DNA from: Acidimicrobiaceae bacterium
Lineage (GTDB): Bacteria > Actinomycetota > Acidimicrobiia > Acidimicrobiales > RAAP-2
NCBI GenBank assembly: GCA_003161255.1
Contig: PMOQ01000061.1
Span: forward strand, 1-64,000
DNA length: 64,000 nucleotides
Reading direction: 5' to 3'
The notes under the pieces are model-generated. The model saw only the letters and a program-made list of their open reading frames with translations. It did not search any database and had not been told where the DNA came from. Shown one piece after another: positions 17,725-27,087 of the stretch. How positions within the stretch are numbered: position 1 is the first letter of the stretch; the number at the start of each line of letters is the position of its first letter. Both the position numbers and the translations under genes were made by a program.

Positions 17725-18506
17725 GCCGCGATCTCGGCGGGTTCGAGCTGGCCGTCCCTGATACGGAGCGTTCGATCAGCCACGGCGGCCACCTCGGGTT
17801 CGTGGGTGATGAGGACGACCGTTCGGCCGGCGCGGTGTAGCTCTTGGAGCAGGCCGAGGATCTCGGCGGCCGCAGCGGTGTCGAGGTTCCCCGTCGGCTC
17901 GTCGGCCAACAGCAGGGCCGGATCGGTCACGAGCGCCCGAGCAAGGGCAACCCGCTGCTGTTGTCCCCCGGAAAGCTGGGTCGGGCGATGCTCGGCCCGT
18001 GCGGACAGTCCCACCTGGTCCAAGGCGGCCAAGGCCCGGCGCCGACGCTCGGCGCCCGGGACACGGGCGTAGAGGAGGGGGAGCTCGACGTTGCGCCATG
18101 CCGTCAGCCGAGCCAGCAGGTTGTACTGCTGGAAGACGAAGCCGATCTCGCGGTTTCGGATCCGAGCGAGCGAGTTCTCCGACAGCTTGCTCACATCCTC
18201 CCCATCGAGCTTGTAACTACCCCTGGTCGGAATGTCGAGACATCCCATGATGTGCATGAGCGTCGACTTGCCAGAGCCTGACGGGCCCATAATGGCGACG
18301 AACTCCCCTTCGTCGACGGTGAGCGTGACGCCACGCAATGCGTGGACGTCCAGCGAGCCGGGACGGTACGTCTTCCAAAGTTGCTGCATGTCGATGATGG
18401 GACGACGGACGATCAAGGTCGGGTCCCCGTCGGAGTCGACACGAGGGACGCGGCCGGTGGGTTCGTCGGAGTCGATGCGAGCGACGCGAGCGGTCGGCTC
18501 GCTCAT
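17721..18506 (-). CDS. MacB/LolD-type ABC transporter ATPase
   Basis: A 261-residue ATPase. Walker [10 protein letters not shown] (residues 74-82), Q-loop FVFQQYNLL, signature [15 protein letters not shown], Walker [13 protein letters not shown] and switch THEP are all intact. The first 30 residues contain an unusual duplicated Arg/Asp/Pro segment ([23 protein letters not shown]) not found in typical MacB ATPases. The start lies one base after the fusion protein stop and the end overlaps the permease, so all three are one operon. Confidence 0.87.
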   Translation of the reverse strand: MSEPTARVARIDSDEPTGRVPRVDSDGDPTLIVRRPIIDMQQLWKTYRPGSLDVHALRGVTLTVDEGEFVAIMGPSGSGKSTLMHIMGCLDIPTRGSYKLDGEDVSKLSENSLARIRNREIGFVFQQYNLLARLTAWRNVELPLLYARVPGAERRRRALAALDQVGLSARAEHRPTQLSGGQQQRVALARALVTDPALLLADEPTGNLDTAAAAEILGLLQELHRAGRTVVLITHEPEVAAVADRTLRIRDGQLEPAEIAA

Positions 18507-18507
18507 C

Positions 18508-20343
18508 TCACCCTCCACCCCCGAATCCGCCCCCACCGAATCCGCCCCCACCGAACCGACCCGCACCGCCGCCGAAGCCGGCGCCGCCGAGCCCGCCCAG
18601 GCCACCCGAGGTCGAGGTCCCGGTCGAGAGCGGGACCGACAGGTTCGCCAACACGACCTCGGTGCCGGACTTGAGGCCCGAGGTGATCTGGGTCAGCGTC
18701 GTGCCCACCGCGCCGATGCCGACCGTGTGCTCCACCTCTTTCCCGCCCTTGAGCTCGTAGACGAAGCTCTCGGTGCCGAGCGTGTGCACAGCGCTCGAGG
18801 GGACGGTGAGGACATCGGAGTGTTGGAGGACGATGATCGAGGCGTCGGCGCTCATGCCTGAATAAAGACCCGAAGGAGTGCCTGTGACCCCGATCACGAC
18901 GGGGAAGCTCGCCACCCCCGAGCTCACGCTGGCCACGATCCCGATCGAGCTCACGGTCCCGTAGATCGGCGTGGCTGAGCCGGTCAACGTGAGGTCCACC
19001 TGGTTCCCCACTTTGACGTCGCCCACGTCTGATCCGGTGATACTCGCCTGGGCCTCGTACGTCGCCGTGCCGATGATCTCGAAGAGCCCGCTCGAAGAAC
19101 TGCTGGCAGGGGAACTAGACGTGCTCGACGTCGAAGCCGCCGAAGAGGATGAAGAGGACGACGAGGACGAGGAGGACGCTGAGGAGCCGAGGGTGGTCGA
19201 TCCCGCGCTAACCGGGTTCCCGACCGCCGCATTGACCGCAGTGACCGTCCCGGCGATCGGCGAGGTCAACGTGGCCTCGCTCAAGCTGAGCTTGGCGGAG
19301 GAGAGCGTGACGCTGGCTCCCTCGATGCTCGCCTCGTCGGCCTCGATTGTCGGACCCAGCCCCTGCCTATCGTCGGCCACCGTGGTGTTTGCCGTGGCGA
19401 TGTCCTGCTCGTCGTTCTGGAGGGTCACCTGGGCATTGGCCAGCGTTTGTTGCGCGGTGGTGATGGCCTGGGTGGCCGAGGTGACCGCCTGGGCGTTCTT
19501 GACCAGCGTGGCCTGCAACGAGAGCTGGTCCACCTGGATCGCCTGCTGGTCCGAAGTGATCGTTTCGGAGTCAGTGGCAGAGTCAGAGGTGGCCTTCGCC
19601 TGAGCAGACGAGACTGCAGAAGAGCAAGCGGTCGCTGAGTAACTTGCAGAACTTGGGTCACATTCGGAACTTGACTGAGCGTTAGACACTGCCTCCTCGT
19701 CCTCGCTCTCCTGCGCACTCTCGGTGGCCTCATCGCTCGTGACCTTGGCCTGAGCGTCCGTCACCGCGTTCTGGGCCTGGGCGAGCGACACCGCGTTGGA
19801 ATCGTTGGTCTCGGTCAGGTCCGTCTGGTCGTTGGTGATGGCCGTCCCGTCAGCGGTGATCTGCTGCTGCTCCAACGTCACCGCTTGGGTGTCGGTGTTG
19901 AGCTCCTGCTCGGCGGTGGCGACCGACTGGCCCGATTCGTCGCTGTCCAGCTTTGCCTGGTCGGTCGCCACCTCAGCCTCATCCTCAGCCACCGTCGCCT
20001 GGAGAGTCGAGGGGTCGATTGTGGCCAGCACTTCTCCGGCGGTCACCGTTTGGCCAACGCTGACGGGGACCCCTGTCACCCGGCCCGCCACGGCAAAGTT
20101 CACGCTGGCTTGGTTGATGGCTTCGATCGTCGCCGTCGCCGAAACCGTCTGCTGCACGGTGCCCGTACCGGCTGCCGTGAGCTCGTATTTGGCGCCACTC
20201 GACTTCGTCGCGAAGTAGGTGCCGACGCCCGCTCCCGCCAAGACCAACACGAGAACGCCGATGGCTCGCCCCTTGTGGCGTCGGATCATCCTTGCAACAG
20301 CCCTCAATGGACTTCCCCCGTTTGCGGGCGCGCTTCTTCTCAC
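18508..20343 (-). CDS. HlyD/MacA-like membrane fusion protein with glycine-rich tail
   Basis: A protein of up to 611 residues. One membrane helix near the N-terminus ([19 protein letters not shown]) precedes a lipoyl-like half ([20 protein letters not shown]). A long Ala/Asp/Thr/Gln-rich coiled coil (about 120-340), the second half-motif ([17 protein letters not shown]), a Ser-rich linker and a beta-barrel domain follow. The C-terminus is [16 protein letters not shown] with further FGGGG units. It should bridge the MacB-like permease and the cell wall. Start uncertain: GTG at 20343 overlaps the stop of a short frame (MKRTIPPKR), and an ATG at 20289 is possible. Confidence 0.78.
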   Translation of the reverse strand: MRRSAPANGGSPLRAVARMIRRHKGRAIGVLVLVLAGAGVGTYFATKSSGAKYELTAAGTGTVQQTVSATATIEAINQASVNFAVAGRVTGVPVSVGQTVTAGEVLATIDPSTLQATVAEDEAEVATDQAKLDSDESGQSVATAEQELNTDTQAVTLEQQQITADGTAITNDQTDLTETNDSNAVSLAQAQNAVTDAQAKVTSDEATESAQESEDEEAVSNAQSSSECDPSSASYSATACSSAVSSAQAKATSDSATDSETITSDQQAIQVDQLSLQATLVKNAQAVTSATQAITTAQQTLANAQVTLQNDEQDIATANTTVADDRQGLGPTIEADEASIEGASVTLSSAKLSLSEATLTSPIAGTVTAVNAAVGNPVSAGSTTLGSSASSSSSSSSSSSSAASTSSTSSSPASSSSSGLFEIIGTATYEAQASITGSDVGDVKVGNQVDLTLTGSATPIYGTVSSIGIVASVSSGVASFPVVIGVTGTPSGLYSGMSADASIIVLQHSDVLTVPSSAVHTLGTESFVYELKGGKEVEHTVGIGAVGTTLTQITSGLKSGTEVVLANLSVPLSTGTSTSGGLGGLGGAGFGGGAGRFGGGGFGGGGFGGGG

Positions 20344-20740
20344 CGCTTCGGGGGAATTGTCCTCTTCATTTCGTAGGATCCCCGATGAATCGCGTAAATT
20401 TTCTCTAAGAGAACCGCCGCGTGAACTGGTCGCTTAAGACTGTCCACGATGTATCCGGGACACGGTGTTACCCATGAGGCCGGAACGAACACTGGTCGAT
20501 GAGCAGTGGACGTGTTCACCACAGCTTCACTCGAAGCCCGCCGACGGAACGACTTTCCGGCCAGATCGAGGCGCTACGAAATACGGATCACACCCTGTTC
20601 GAGCAGCCTGATCTTGCCGCTCTGCGACATTCTCACGGAACGGCCGATGGGCTTGCGACGCCGCTGGTCACCAGGACCTTTGGCCACCGAAGCTCTCGAC
20701 GTTGTGGTCCGACCCAGTTGTCGCCCGGTGCCTCGGGCGC
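20344..20740. other. intergenic region before the MacAB-like operon
   Basis: No convincing gene is seen. It should hold the promoter of the exporter operon on the minus strand. A perfect dyad TTCTCT-A-AGAGAA at 20401-20413, about 60 bases before the fusion-protein start, is a candidate operator. The local AT content is higher than in the flanking genes. Confidence 0.35.
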
Positions 20741-21142
20741 CTATGCGATTCGGCAGGGGATGTCGGCATTCTCATCGATGTGGTAGCTGGCGCAGATCCT
20801 GTGATAGCCGTCGGCGACGGTGAGCGGTATGTCGTGATCAGCCTTGCCCCGCACCAGCAGAATCGGCGATAGGCGATCTCCATGGCGAACCTTCTCCAGG
20901 TCGACGACGACGTGGGGGTTGTCGGGCGGCAGGAGACCGAGCCGGCTCGCCCGCAAAAGGTCCTTTGCCTTTCGGTGGGTGATGGGTGCATCGTGAAGAC
21001 GCTTGATCGCGGCCTGTACCTGATCGTCTTCCATCAGAAGACTCAGATAGTCGCCGGCGGCCGGGTAGTCGTGCTCGTCTGGTTCATCCTTCCAGTGCTC
21101 CGCCGGAAGGCTCTTGGTCTTGGGCTTGTCAGACTTTGCCAT
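20741..21142 (-). CDS. ParB-like (Srx-fold) domain protein
   Basis: A 133-residue hydrophilic protein. The C-terminal half (SPILLVRGKADHDIPLTVAD, then GYHRICASYHI) matches the ParB/sulfiredoxin-like core in which a Gly-x-His-Arg motif binds nucleotide. The N-terminus is Lys/Pro/Glu-rich. There is no DNA-binding HTH, so chromosome partition is unlikely. Partly overlapping roles as a nucleotide-binding regulator are only inference. It lies 21 bases downstream of the aquaporin gene and may be cotranscribed. Confidence 0.6.
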   Translation of the reverse strand: MAKSDKPKTKSLPAEHWKDEPDEHDYPAAGDYLSLLMEDDQVQAAIKRLHDAPITHRKAKDLLRASRLGLLPPDNPHVVVDLEKVRHGDRLSPILLVRGKADHDIPLTVADGYHRICASYHIDENADIPCRIA

Positions 21143-21163
21143 GGAGACCCCACTTTCCCTGGG

Positions 21164-22063
21164 TCACGATTTGGTTGTCGGTGCTTTGGTCTCGATACGT
21201 TCGACCACGACGGTGCCGAGCGACCCCTGGGCGGCACGGGCGGCCACGACGTCGCCACCGGGGCCACGCAGGACGTACGCGATACCGACGGCCACGAGCA
21301 TCCCCGCCGTCGGCCCGACCAAGTAGACCCACAGGTGGCCGAAGTGCCCCGACACCACGTCCGGCGTGAACGAACGCACCGGGTTCATCGATGCTCCGCT
21401 CGCCGGGCTGGCCCAGAGGCCCGCCAGCGCGATGTAGCCGGCCACCGCGATGGCCGAAAAGGTCCCGACGTTCTGCGCACCCGAAGCGGTGCCGAGGATC
21501 GTCGTGACGAGTCCACACGTGAGCACGGCCTCGATCAACACCGCATGCGGGTCACTGATGTGGAGGCCGGGGATCGTCGAACCGAGCCCACCTGCGGTTC
21601 CGAAGACCCCTCGCAGGAACAGGCAGGCCAACAGACCGCCGACCACCTGAGACACCACGTACAGAGGAACACGGCTCCAGGGGAACTCCCGCCTGAGCGC
21701 GAAGGCGATGCTGACGACCGGATTGAGGTGCGCGCCGGACACCGCGCCGATGGCGAGGATGATCGCCATGACCATGAGCGCAGGCGCGACCACCGAGGCG
21801 GTCCGACCGACGGAGCCGCCGGTCGATGCGTTGACGACGCCCGCTCCGGCGGCCACGAGAACGAGGAAGAAGGTGCCAATCACTTCCCCAAACAGTCGAC
21901 GCCACTCATATGTGAGGTCCGAAAAGTCACGGGCCCACGCCGGGATCGGGGGACCCACGACGATCCTTGCGGTCCCCGCCGGCGACCCGTGGACCTCAAC
22001 CACACCGGTCGGGGATTGGGCCCCGAGCGGAGAGCCGGCCCCGGCGCTCTGGTCGGCGTTCAC
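21164..22063 (-). CDS. aquaporin / glycerol facilitator family channel
   Basis: A 299-residue MIP channel with six helices and two half-helix loops: SGAHLNPVVS (NPV at 114-116) and SGASMNPVRS (NPV at 227-229). Both signature motifs carry Val instead of the usual Ala, which may alter selectivity. The Arg of the selectivity filter (NPVR) is kept. A 50-residue N-terminal cytosolic extension precedes the first helix. GTG start; a TACCGT box ends six bases before it, so the mRNA is probably leaderless. Confidence 0.85.
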   Translation of the reverse strand: MNADQSAGAGSPLGAQSPTGVVEVHGSPAGTARIVVGPPIPAWARDFSDLTYEWRRLFGEVIGTFFLVLVAAGAGVVNASTGGSVGRTASVVAPALMVMAIILAIGAVSGAHLNPVVSIAFALRREFPWSRVPLYVVSQVVGGLLACLFLRGVFGTAGGLGSTIPGLHISDPHAVLIEAVLTCGLVTTILGTASGAQNVGTFSAIAVAGYIALAGLWASPASGASMNPVRSFTPDVVSGHFGHLWVYLVGPTAGMLVAVGIAYVLRGPGGDVVAARAAQGSLGTVVVERIETKAPTTKS

Positions 22064-22099
22064 AGCCCAACGGTAGCCAAGGTCCGCTGAGAATGCCGA

Positions 22100-22113
22100 A
22101 GGAACGCGTTCCT
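22100..22113. promoter_or_regulatory. 14-bp perfect palindrome upstream of the aquaporin gene
   Basis: AGGAACGCGTTCCT lies 37 bases before the aquaporin GTG, around the expected -35 region. It is a plausible operator for a dimeric regulator. No regulator gene is adjacent. Confidence 0.35.
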
Positions 22114-22136
22114 CTACCAGGGGACTTTTGAGAGCC

Positions 22137-22698
22137 CTAAGCCTGGTATGTGAGGATTACGACTCCGTCGCCGATCGTCGCGGTGGTGGCCGACCGGAAT
22201 CGCTTGGGATCGGTGACGTCACCAAGGAGTCGGCGGCCGCTTCCGAGGAAGATCGGAAAGACCATCAGACGCAGCTCGTCGACGAGGTCGTGCTCGACGA
22301 GGGCGCTCACCAACCGGCCACTGCCGTGGACGACAACGTCTCCGTCGAGCGAACCTCGCAGCTTCGAGACCTCATTGGCTACCGACCCGTTCAACACGGT
22401 CGTGTTGTTCCATGTGGCCGAGTCGAGTGTCGACGAGACGACGTACTTGGGCATGCCGTTGAAGCGGTCCGCGAATTCGCCCTCCATCGAGGGCCAAGCG
22501 GCGGCAAAAGCCTCGTAGGTCACCCTCCCCAAGAGCAAGGCCTCCGAATCCAACGCCTCGTCCAGCTTGAACTTGTCTCCCTCCGGGCCGCGGTTGAACG
22601 GCGAGCGTCCAGCCCCCGTGCTTGGTGTTTTCACTGCCGCCGGGATCTTCCATGACCCCATCGAGCGAGACGAACTCCGATACGACGATCCTCCCCAC
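22137..22698 (-). pseudogene. dihydrofolate reductase-family (RibD C-terminal-like) gene with one frameshift
   Basis: The N-terminal part starts at GTG 22698 after GGGAGAG and reads VGRIVVSEFVSLDGVMEDPG, then GGSENTKHGGWTLA. The continuation FNRGPEGDKFKLDEALDSEA, then LLLGRVTYEAFAAAWPSMEG, is in another frame. The switch falls at about 22599-22602, where one base appears inserted (GCC-G-TTC). After it the family sequence runs to the end (LRLMVFPIFLGSGRRLLGDV). It is either a recent pseudogene or a sequencing error, since no other damage is seen. Intact members are about 185-190 residues. Confidence 0.75.
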
Positions 22699-22817
22699 GG
22701 CGGCTCTCCCGTCTGTCGCGTCGCGCCATTCTTCCAGGCGGTCGAGCTGAGCCCGGGGCGGACATTCGCAACGCCTCCCGGCCAATCCTGATTGGTCGAC
22801 GGGAATACGATCGGTGG

Positions 22818-23078
22818 ATGAGACATGCCGGGCCCGAGACCTTCGAGGAGCTGGACGGCCTTCTCGTCGAGCTTCGGAAACTTCCTGGACTTACCGAACG
22901 CAAAACCGGGATCTTCTATCGTCGCTCACGGGCGTTCCTGCACTTCCATTCGGATCCGACCGGGCCGTACGCCGACGTGCGCCTCAGTGATGACGACGAT
23001 TTCGTCCGCTTTCGGGTACGGACGACCACCGACAGGCAACGTCTCTTACGGCAGGTCCGCAGCGAGATCCGTTCCTAG
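22818..23078 (+). CDS. small uncharacterised protein
   Basis: An 86-residue soluble, charged protein: MRHAGPETFEELDGLLVELR, then RKLPGLTERKTGIFYRRSRA and LHFHSDPTGPYADVRL. The dense pattern of conserved-looking aromatic, His and Arg residues suggests a real fold, but I do not recognise the family. A TACGAT box ends six bases before the ATG, supporting this start and a leaderless mRNA. Divergent from the frameshifted reductase gene. Confidence 0.6.
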   Translation: MRHAGPETFEELDGLLVELRKLPGLTERKTGIFYRRSRAFLHFHSDPTGPYADVRLSDDDDFVRFRVRTTTDRQRLLRQVRSEIRS

Positions 23079-23298
23079 CTTGCGACCAACTCGACCCTGA
23101 GGACGACGATCTGCGCCGATCCGGGCTCGCGCCCCGCGCCACGCTGATCCGGAGCGGCCATTCAGCACGTAGGCTGGGTCCGGCTCATCAGAGTCACTTG
23201 CGCCTCCGCTGGAGCGGAGGCGGGCGGCCGCTCCCTTGGATCGGCCTTCTCCCCAAGAGAATCCAGCCCGCCGCGCGCCTGCTTCGAGAAAGGCATCA

Positions 23299-24357
23299 AT
23301 GCGCATCGCCATCGTCGCACCCCCGTGGTTGCCCGTACCGCCGCCCGCCTACGGCGGCACCGAGAACGTTCTTGACACGCTTGCCCGCGGCCTGAATGGC
23401 GCCGGCCATGATGTTCTGCTCTGCACCACCGGTGACAGCACCTGCCCCGTAGAGCGGACCCACGTCTTCGAACATTCCATCGGAGTCGGCTCCGGGAGCA
23501 GCGTCGATGAGATCCGACACGTAGCTCACGCGTACGGCGGGTTCGACGATGTCGACGTCGTGCACGACCACACACTCGTCGGCCCCATGTATGCGGCGGC
23601 GTTTCCGGGCTTGCCGGTCGTGACCACCAACCACGGGCCATTCAATGCCGACCTCATCGACCTGTACCGCAACGTTTCGGGCCGGGTGCCGGTCATCGCG
23701 ATCTCGCATCACCAGGCCTCGACAGCCCGGGACGTCTTGATCGCCGAGGTGATCCATCACGGTGTCGATCTCACTGCGTTCCCGGTGGGCCGGGGCGGGG
23801 GCGGTTATGCGCTGTTCCTCGGGCGAATGCACCCCGGAAAGGCTCCGCACGTCGCGGCTCGGGTTGCCAGGCAGGCCGGCATGCCGTTGAAGATCGCGGC
23901 CAAGATGCGGGAACCGCAGGAGCGGGCCTATTTCGAGGCCATGGTGCGCCCGCTCCTCTGCGAAGACGTCACCTTCGTAGACGAGGTGGACAGTCAAGCC
24001 AAGCTGGAGCTCCTCGGTGGAGCCGAATGCCTGATCAATCCGATCGCGTGGGCCGAACCTTTCGGCATGGTCATGATCGAAGCCTTGGCGTGCGGGACCC
24101 CGGTACTGACCACCCGATTCGGTGCGGCCCCCGAAATCGTCGAGGACGGGGTCGTTGGGTTCCTCCGCTCCGACGTCGCGAGCATGGTGGAAGCGCTTGG
24201 CCGGGTTCCAGAGATCGACCGGGCGGCCTGTCGTCTGAGGGTGGAACGGGAATTCTCCATGGAAAGCATGGTGGCCAAGCACGTCGACGTATACGAACGG
24301 GCAATTGCCTCCAGTGCGTCCAGTGCCTACGAGCTCGTCGTAACCGGCGCGGCTTGA
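23299..24357 (+). CDS. GT4-family glycosyltransferase
   Basis: A 352-residue GT-B glycosyltransferase. The N-terminal PPPAYGGTENVLDTLARGL binds the acceptor side; HDHTLVG and TTNHGPFNADL follow. The C-terminal EPFGMVMIEALACGTPVLTT is the nucleotide-sugar EX7E-like motif of GT4. ATG start with GAGAAAGG upstream. It is 11 bases before a glycogen-debranching-like gene, so the pair may build or remodel a glucan or a compatible solute. Donor and acceptor are unknown. Confidence 0.82.
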   Translation: MRIAIVAPPWLPVPPPAYGGTENVLDTLARGLNGAGHDVLLCTTGDSTCPVERTHVFEHSIGVGSGSSVDEIRHVAHAYGGFDDVDVVHDHTLVGPMYAAAFPGLPVVTTNHGPFNADLIDLYRNVSGRVPVIAISHHQASTARDVLIAEVIHHGVDLTAFPVGRGGGGYALFLGRMHPGKAPHVAARVARQAGMPLKIAAKMREPQERAYFEAMVRPLLCEDVTFVDEVDSQAKLELLGGAECLINPIAWAEPFGMVMIEALACGTPVLTTRFGAAPEIVEDGVVGFLRSDVASMVEALGRVPEIDRAACRLRVEREFSMESMVAKHVDVYERAIASSASSAYELVVTGAA

Positions 24358-24368
24358 AGGACCGATCG

Positions 24369-26498
24369 ATGGCGTCCGGGGCGGTGAACGATCCCTGGAC
24401 CTTCGCTGGCGAACCGACCGTCAAAAACACGTCCGGTGGCTCGATCACGTTGGTCGAAGGCGCCTCATTCTCCATCTCCTCGTCGAGCGGCGACATCGAA
24501 CCGAGCGGCGCACAAGGCGTGTTCTTCGAGGACACCCGCTTCGTCTCCACCTGGAGAGTCAGACTCGACGACGAGGAGCTTCAGAACCTCGCGGTGATCA
24601 CCCGTCATCCGTTCGCGGCGACGTTCGTGTCCAGGGGACAACCCCGTCCGGGCCAATCGGACAGCACCGTCCTCGTTGAGCGGAGCCGCTACGTCGGGAA
24701 CGGCATGCGCGAAGACGTCATCATTCGCAATTTGGGGCGTGAGCCCACCTCTTGCTCCATCACCTTCGAACTCGACGCGGACTTCGCCCATCTCTTCGAG
24801 GTGAAAGAGAACCGGGTCCAGTTGCGAGGCCGTCGCTCCGTCGATGTGACGTCGTCCGTGATGGCCTTCTCATACGAGAATGGCGAGGTGACCCGCAGCC
24901 TCGACGTGGCCTTCCCTCCAGAGGCCAAGGTGACTCCGCGCCTCGCCAGGCTGGACGTTGTCGTGCCGGCCGGTGACGAATGGCGAACCAGTCTCGAATT
25001 CCGGCTCCGGGTGGACGGAGAGTCCGTTGAACTTCGCTACAGCGGCGACGACCCCGTCAGCCGCTCCGCCCCGGTCGAACGTCTCCGTGCATGGGGGGAA
25101 ACGACCCCGCGGATCCATAGTGGCCACAGCGACATCGACGCGACGTTCGTGCAGAGTGCCGCCGACTTGGGTGCACTGCAGATCTTCGATCCCGAACACT
25201 CGGACCGGACGGTGATCGCAGCTGGCGCTCCCTGGTTCATGACGCTGTTCGGGCGGGACTCACTGATTACCTCGCTCATGACTCTGGACGTCGATCCGAG
25301 CCTGGCTACCAACACACTCCTCACCCTGGCCCGCCTTCAGGGCGACAGGGTCGACGAGGTCACCGAGGAGCAGCCCGGGAAGATCCTTCACGAGATGCGT
25401 CGCGGGCTGACGACGGTCGCCGACACACCGGCCGGGTCGATCTACTTCGGCTCGATCGATGCCACTCCCCTTTTCGTCGTCCTTCTCGGCGAGCTGTACC
25501 GGTGGGGTGCGTCCGAGGAGGTCATGGCACAGCTCCTGCCGCACGCCGACCGAGCTCTGGCGTGGATCGATGAGTTCGGAGACGCCGACGGCGACGGCTT
25601 CGTCGAATACCAGCGGGCGACCGACCGGGGATTGGCCAACCAGGGTTGGAAGGACTCCTTCGACGGAGTCAACTTCGCCGAGGGTTGGCTCGCCGAGGCG
25701 CCGATCGCCCTTTGCGAGGTCCAGGGATACGTCTTCGCGGCTTTCCTGGCTCGGGCCGAGATCGCCCAGCACTCGGGTGATGCAGACACCGCCTGCACAT
25801 ACGCGGCCAAGGCGGCCCGGCTGAAGGCGGCGTTCAACGAGCGGTTCTGGCTGGAGGACCGCGGCTACTACGCCATGGGTCTGGACCGGGAGAAGCGTCC
25901 GATCGACTCGCTCACGTCAAATATCGGCCACTGCCTCTGGTCCGGCATCGTCGATGAAGCAAAGGCCGCGAGAACGGTCGAGCGCTTGTGCGGTCCCGAA
26001 ATGTTCACGGGATGGGGTATCCGGACGCTGGCCAGTTCGATGAAGAGATACAACCCGGTCAGCTACCACAACGGCTCGGTATGGCCCCACGACAGCGCGA
26101 TCTGCGCCGCCGGACTGGCCAAATATGGGTTTACGGAACAGGCCGAGGCGGTGACGATGGGGCTGTTCCAAGCTGCGAATGCGTTCGGCGGGCGGTTGCC
26201 CGAGCTGTTCTGCGGCTTCGACCGCGGGACCTTCCCGATCCCCGTCCCCTACCCGGCTTCGTGCTCCCCGCAGGCATGGGCTTCCGCATCCCCGTTCTGG
26301 TTGCTCCGTACCACCTTGCTCGGATTGGAGCCGTGCCTCCCCGACGGCGTGGTGTCGTGCTGCCCGTCGGTGCCCGAGGCGTTCGGGACCCTGAACGTCG
26401 AGAATCTCTTCCTGGCCGGCGCCCGTCTCGAGATCGAGGCGACCGGGCACGCCGCAAAGGTGCGCGGCCTCCCCGACGGGTGCCGTCTCGTCACCTGA
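24369..26498 (+). CDS. glycogen-debranching-like (amylo-alpha-1,6-glucosidase / GH63-like) protein
   Basis: A 709-residue protein. Residues about 20-250 are the beta-sandwich domain of the bacterial debranching type (VFFEDTRFVSTWRVRLDDEE). The rest is an (alpha/alpha)6 barrel. Landmarks are GAPWFMTLFGRDSLIT, NQGWKDSFDGVNF with acidic candidates, YHNGSVWPHDSAI and GRLPELFCGF. Family members act on alpha-glucans or glucosyl/mannosylglycerate. GAAGGA ribosome binding site spans the end of the GT4 gene. Substrate unknown; the neighbour suggests a glucan or osmolyte pathway. Confidence 0.8.
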   Translation: MASGAVNDPWTFAGEPTVKNTSGGSITLVEGASFSISSSSGDIEPSGAQGVFFEDTRFVSTWRVRLDDEELQNLAVITRHPFAATFVSRGQPRPGQSDSTVLVERSRYVGNGMREDVIIRNLGREPTSCSITFELDADFAHLFEVKENRVQLRGRRSVDVTSSVMAFSYENGEVTRSLDVAFPPEAKVTPRLARLDVVVPAGDEWRTSLEFRLRVDGESVELRYSGDDPVSRSAPVERLRAWGETTPRIHSGHSDIDATFVQSAADLGALQIFDPEHSDRTVIAAGAPWFMTLFGRDSLITSLMTLDVDPSLATNTLLTLARLQGDRVDEVTEEQPGKILHEMRRGLTTVADTPAGSIYFGSIDATPLFVVLLGELYRWGASEEVMAQLLPHADRALAWIDEFGDADGDGFVEYQRATDRGLANQGWKDSFDGVNFAEGWLAEAPIALCEVQGYVFAAFLARAEIAQHSGDADTACTYAAKAARLKAAFNERFWLEDRGYYAMGLDREKRPIDSLTSNIGHCLWSGIVDEAKAARTVERLCGPEMFTGWGIRTLASSMKRYNPVSYHNGSVWPHDSAICAAGLAKYGFTEQAEAVTMGLFQAANAFGGRLPELFCGFDRGTFPIPVPYPASCSPQAWASASPFWLLRTTLLGLEPCLPDGVVSCCPSVPEAFGTLNVENLFLAGARLEIEATGHAAKVRGLPDGCRLVT

Positions 26499-26661
26499 CG
26501 GCCCAGCACCGCCGGAGTTCGATCGGCCGCCCCGTACCGGATACGCCATGTCGGGCCGCTTGGGAAGCGCCGGCGCATGCCTCTACAGTGGGCGGCGACC
26601 TGGGAGAACGATTGTCGGCACCACGAACACCTAAGACGGCGGGCTCCAGAACGGTCTCGCC

Positions 26662-27087
26662 ATGACCGACGACGCCCTCGAGGTGAGCGGGTCTTCCGAC
26701 GACGGGTTCGACCTCGAAATGGCCGTCTCGGCGCTGGCCTCGAACGCAACGGATGTTCGAATCATGTTGAAGCTGCTCGTCAGCGAGCTTGCTTCGGCAC
26801 TCAGCGGTCGCCTGCAGGTCGAAAGGCCCGGGGGCCTGCGCCGGAGGTCCGAAGAGATCAGTGCCGTCCAGGTCGTGCTCGGGAACGACGTCCTTCGAGC
26901 CGAGGTCGACGGCGCCTCGGTTCGCTGCACGATCGGACACTCGTCCGGGGGGATCCGAATTCGTAGCGAGCAGGTCGACATGGGCACATGGCTCAAGCGC
27001 CTCCTCGGAGCACTCCAGGCCGAGGCGGCGCAGTCGGAAACCACCCGGCTGGCACTCGAGAACATCATGATCGGAGGCACCTCGTGA
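26662..27087 (+). CDS. hypothetical protein, first gene of the UPF0145 operon
   Basis: A 141-residue acidic soluble protein without recognised domain. It has a helix-rich N-terminal half (MAVSALASNATDVRIMLKLL) and a beta-rich C-terminal half (VLRAEVDGASVRCTIGHSSG), ending in a helix. The stop overlaps the GTG of the next gene (GTGA), so it is coupled to three UPF0145 proteins. It may be a partner or regulator of them; no function can be stated. Confidence 0.65.
   Translation: MTDDALEVSGSSDDGFDLEMAVSALASNATDVRIMLKLLVSELASALSGRLQVERPGGLRRRSEEISAVQVVLGNDVLRAEVDGASVRCTIGHSSGGIRIRSEQVDMGTWLKRLLGALQAEAAQSETTRLALENIMIGGTS

Noticed and set aside
20340-20369. Short frame MKRTIPPKR as a true leader peptide of the exporter operon
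   Set aside because: Its stop overlaps the fusion-protein GTG, but there is no ribosome binding site before it and an internal ATG is an equal alternative start.
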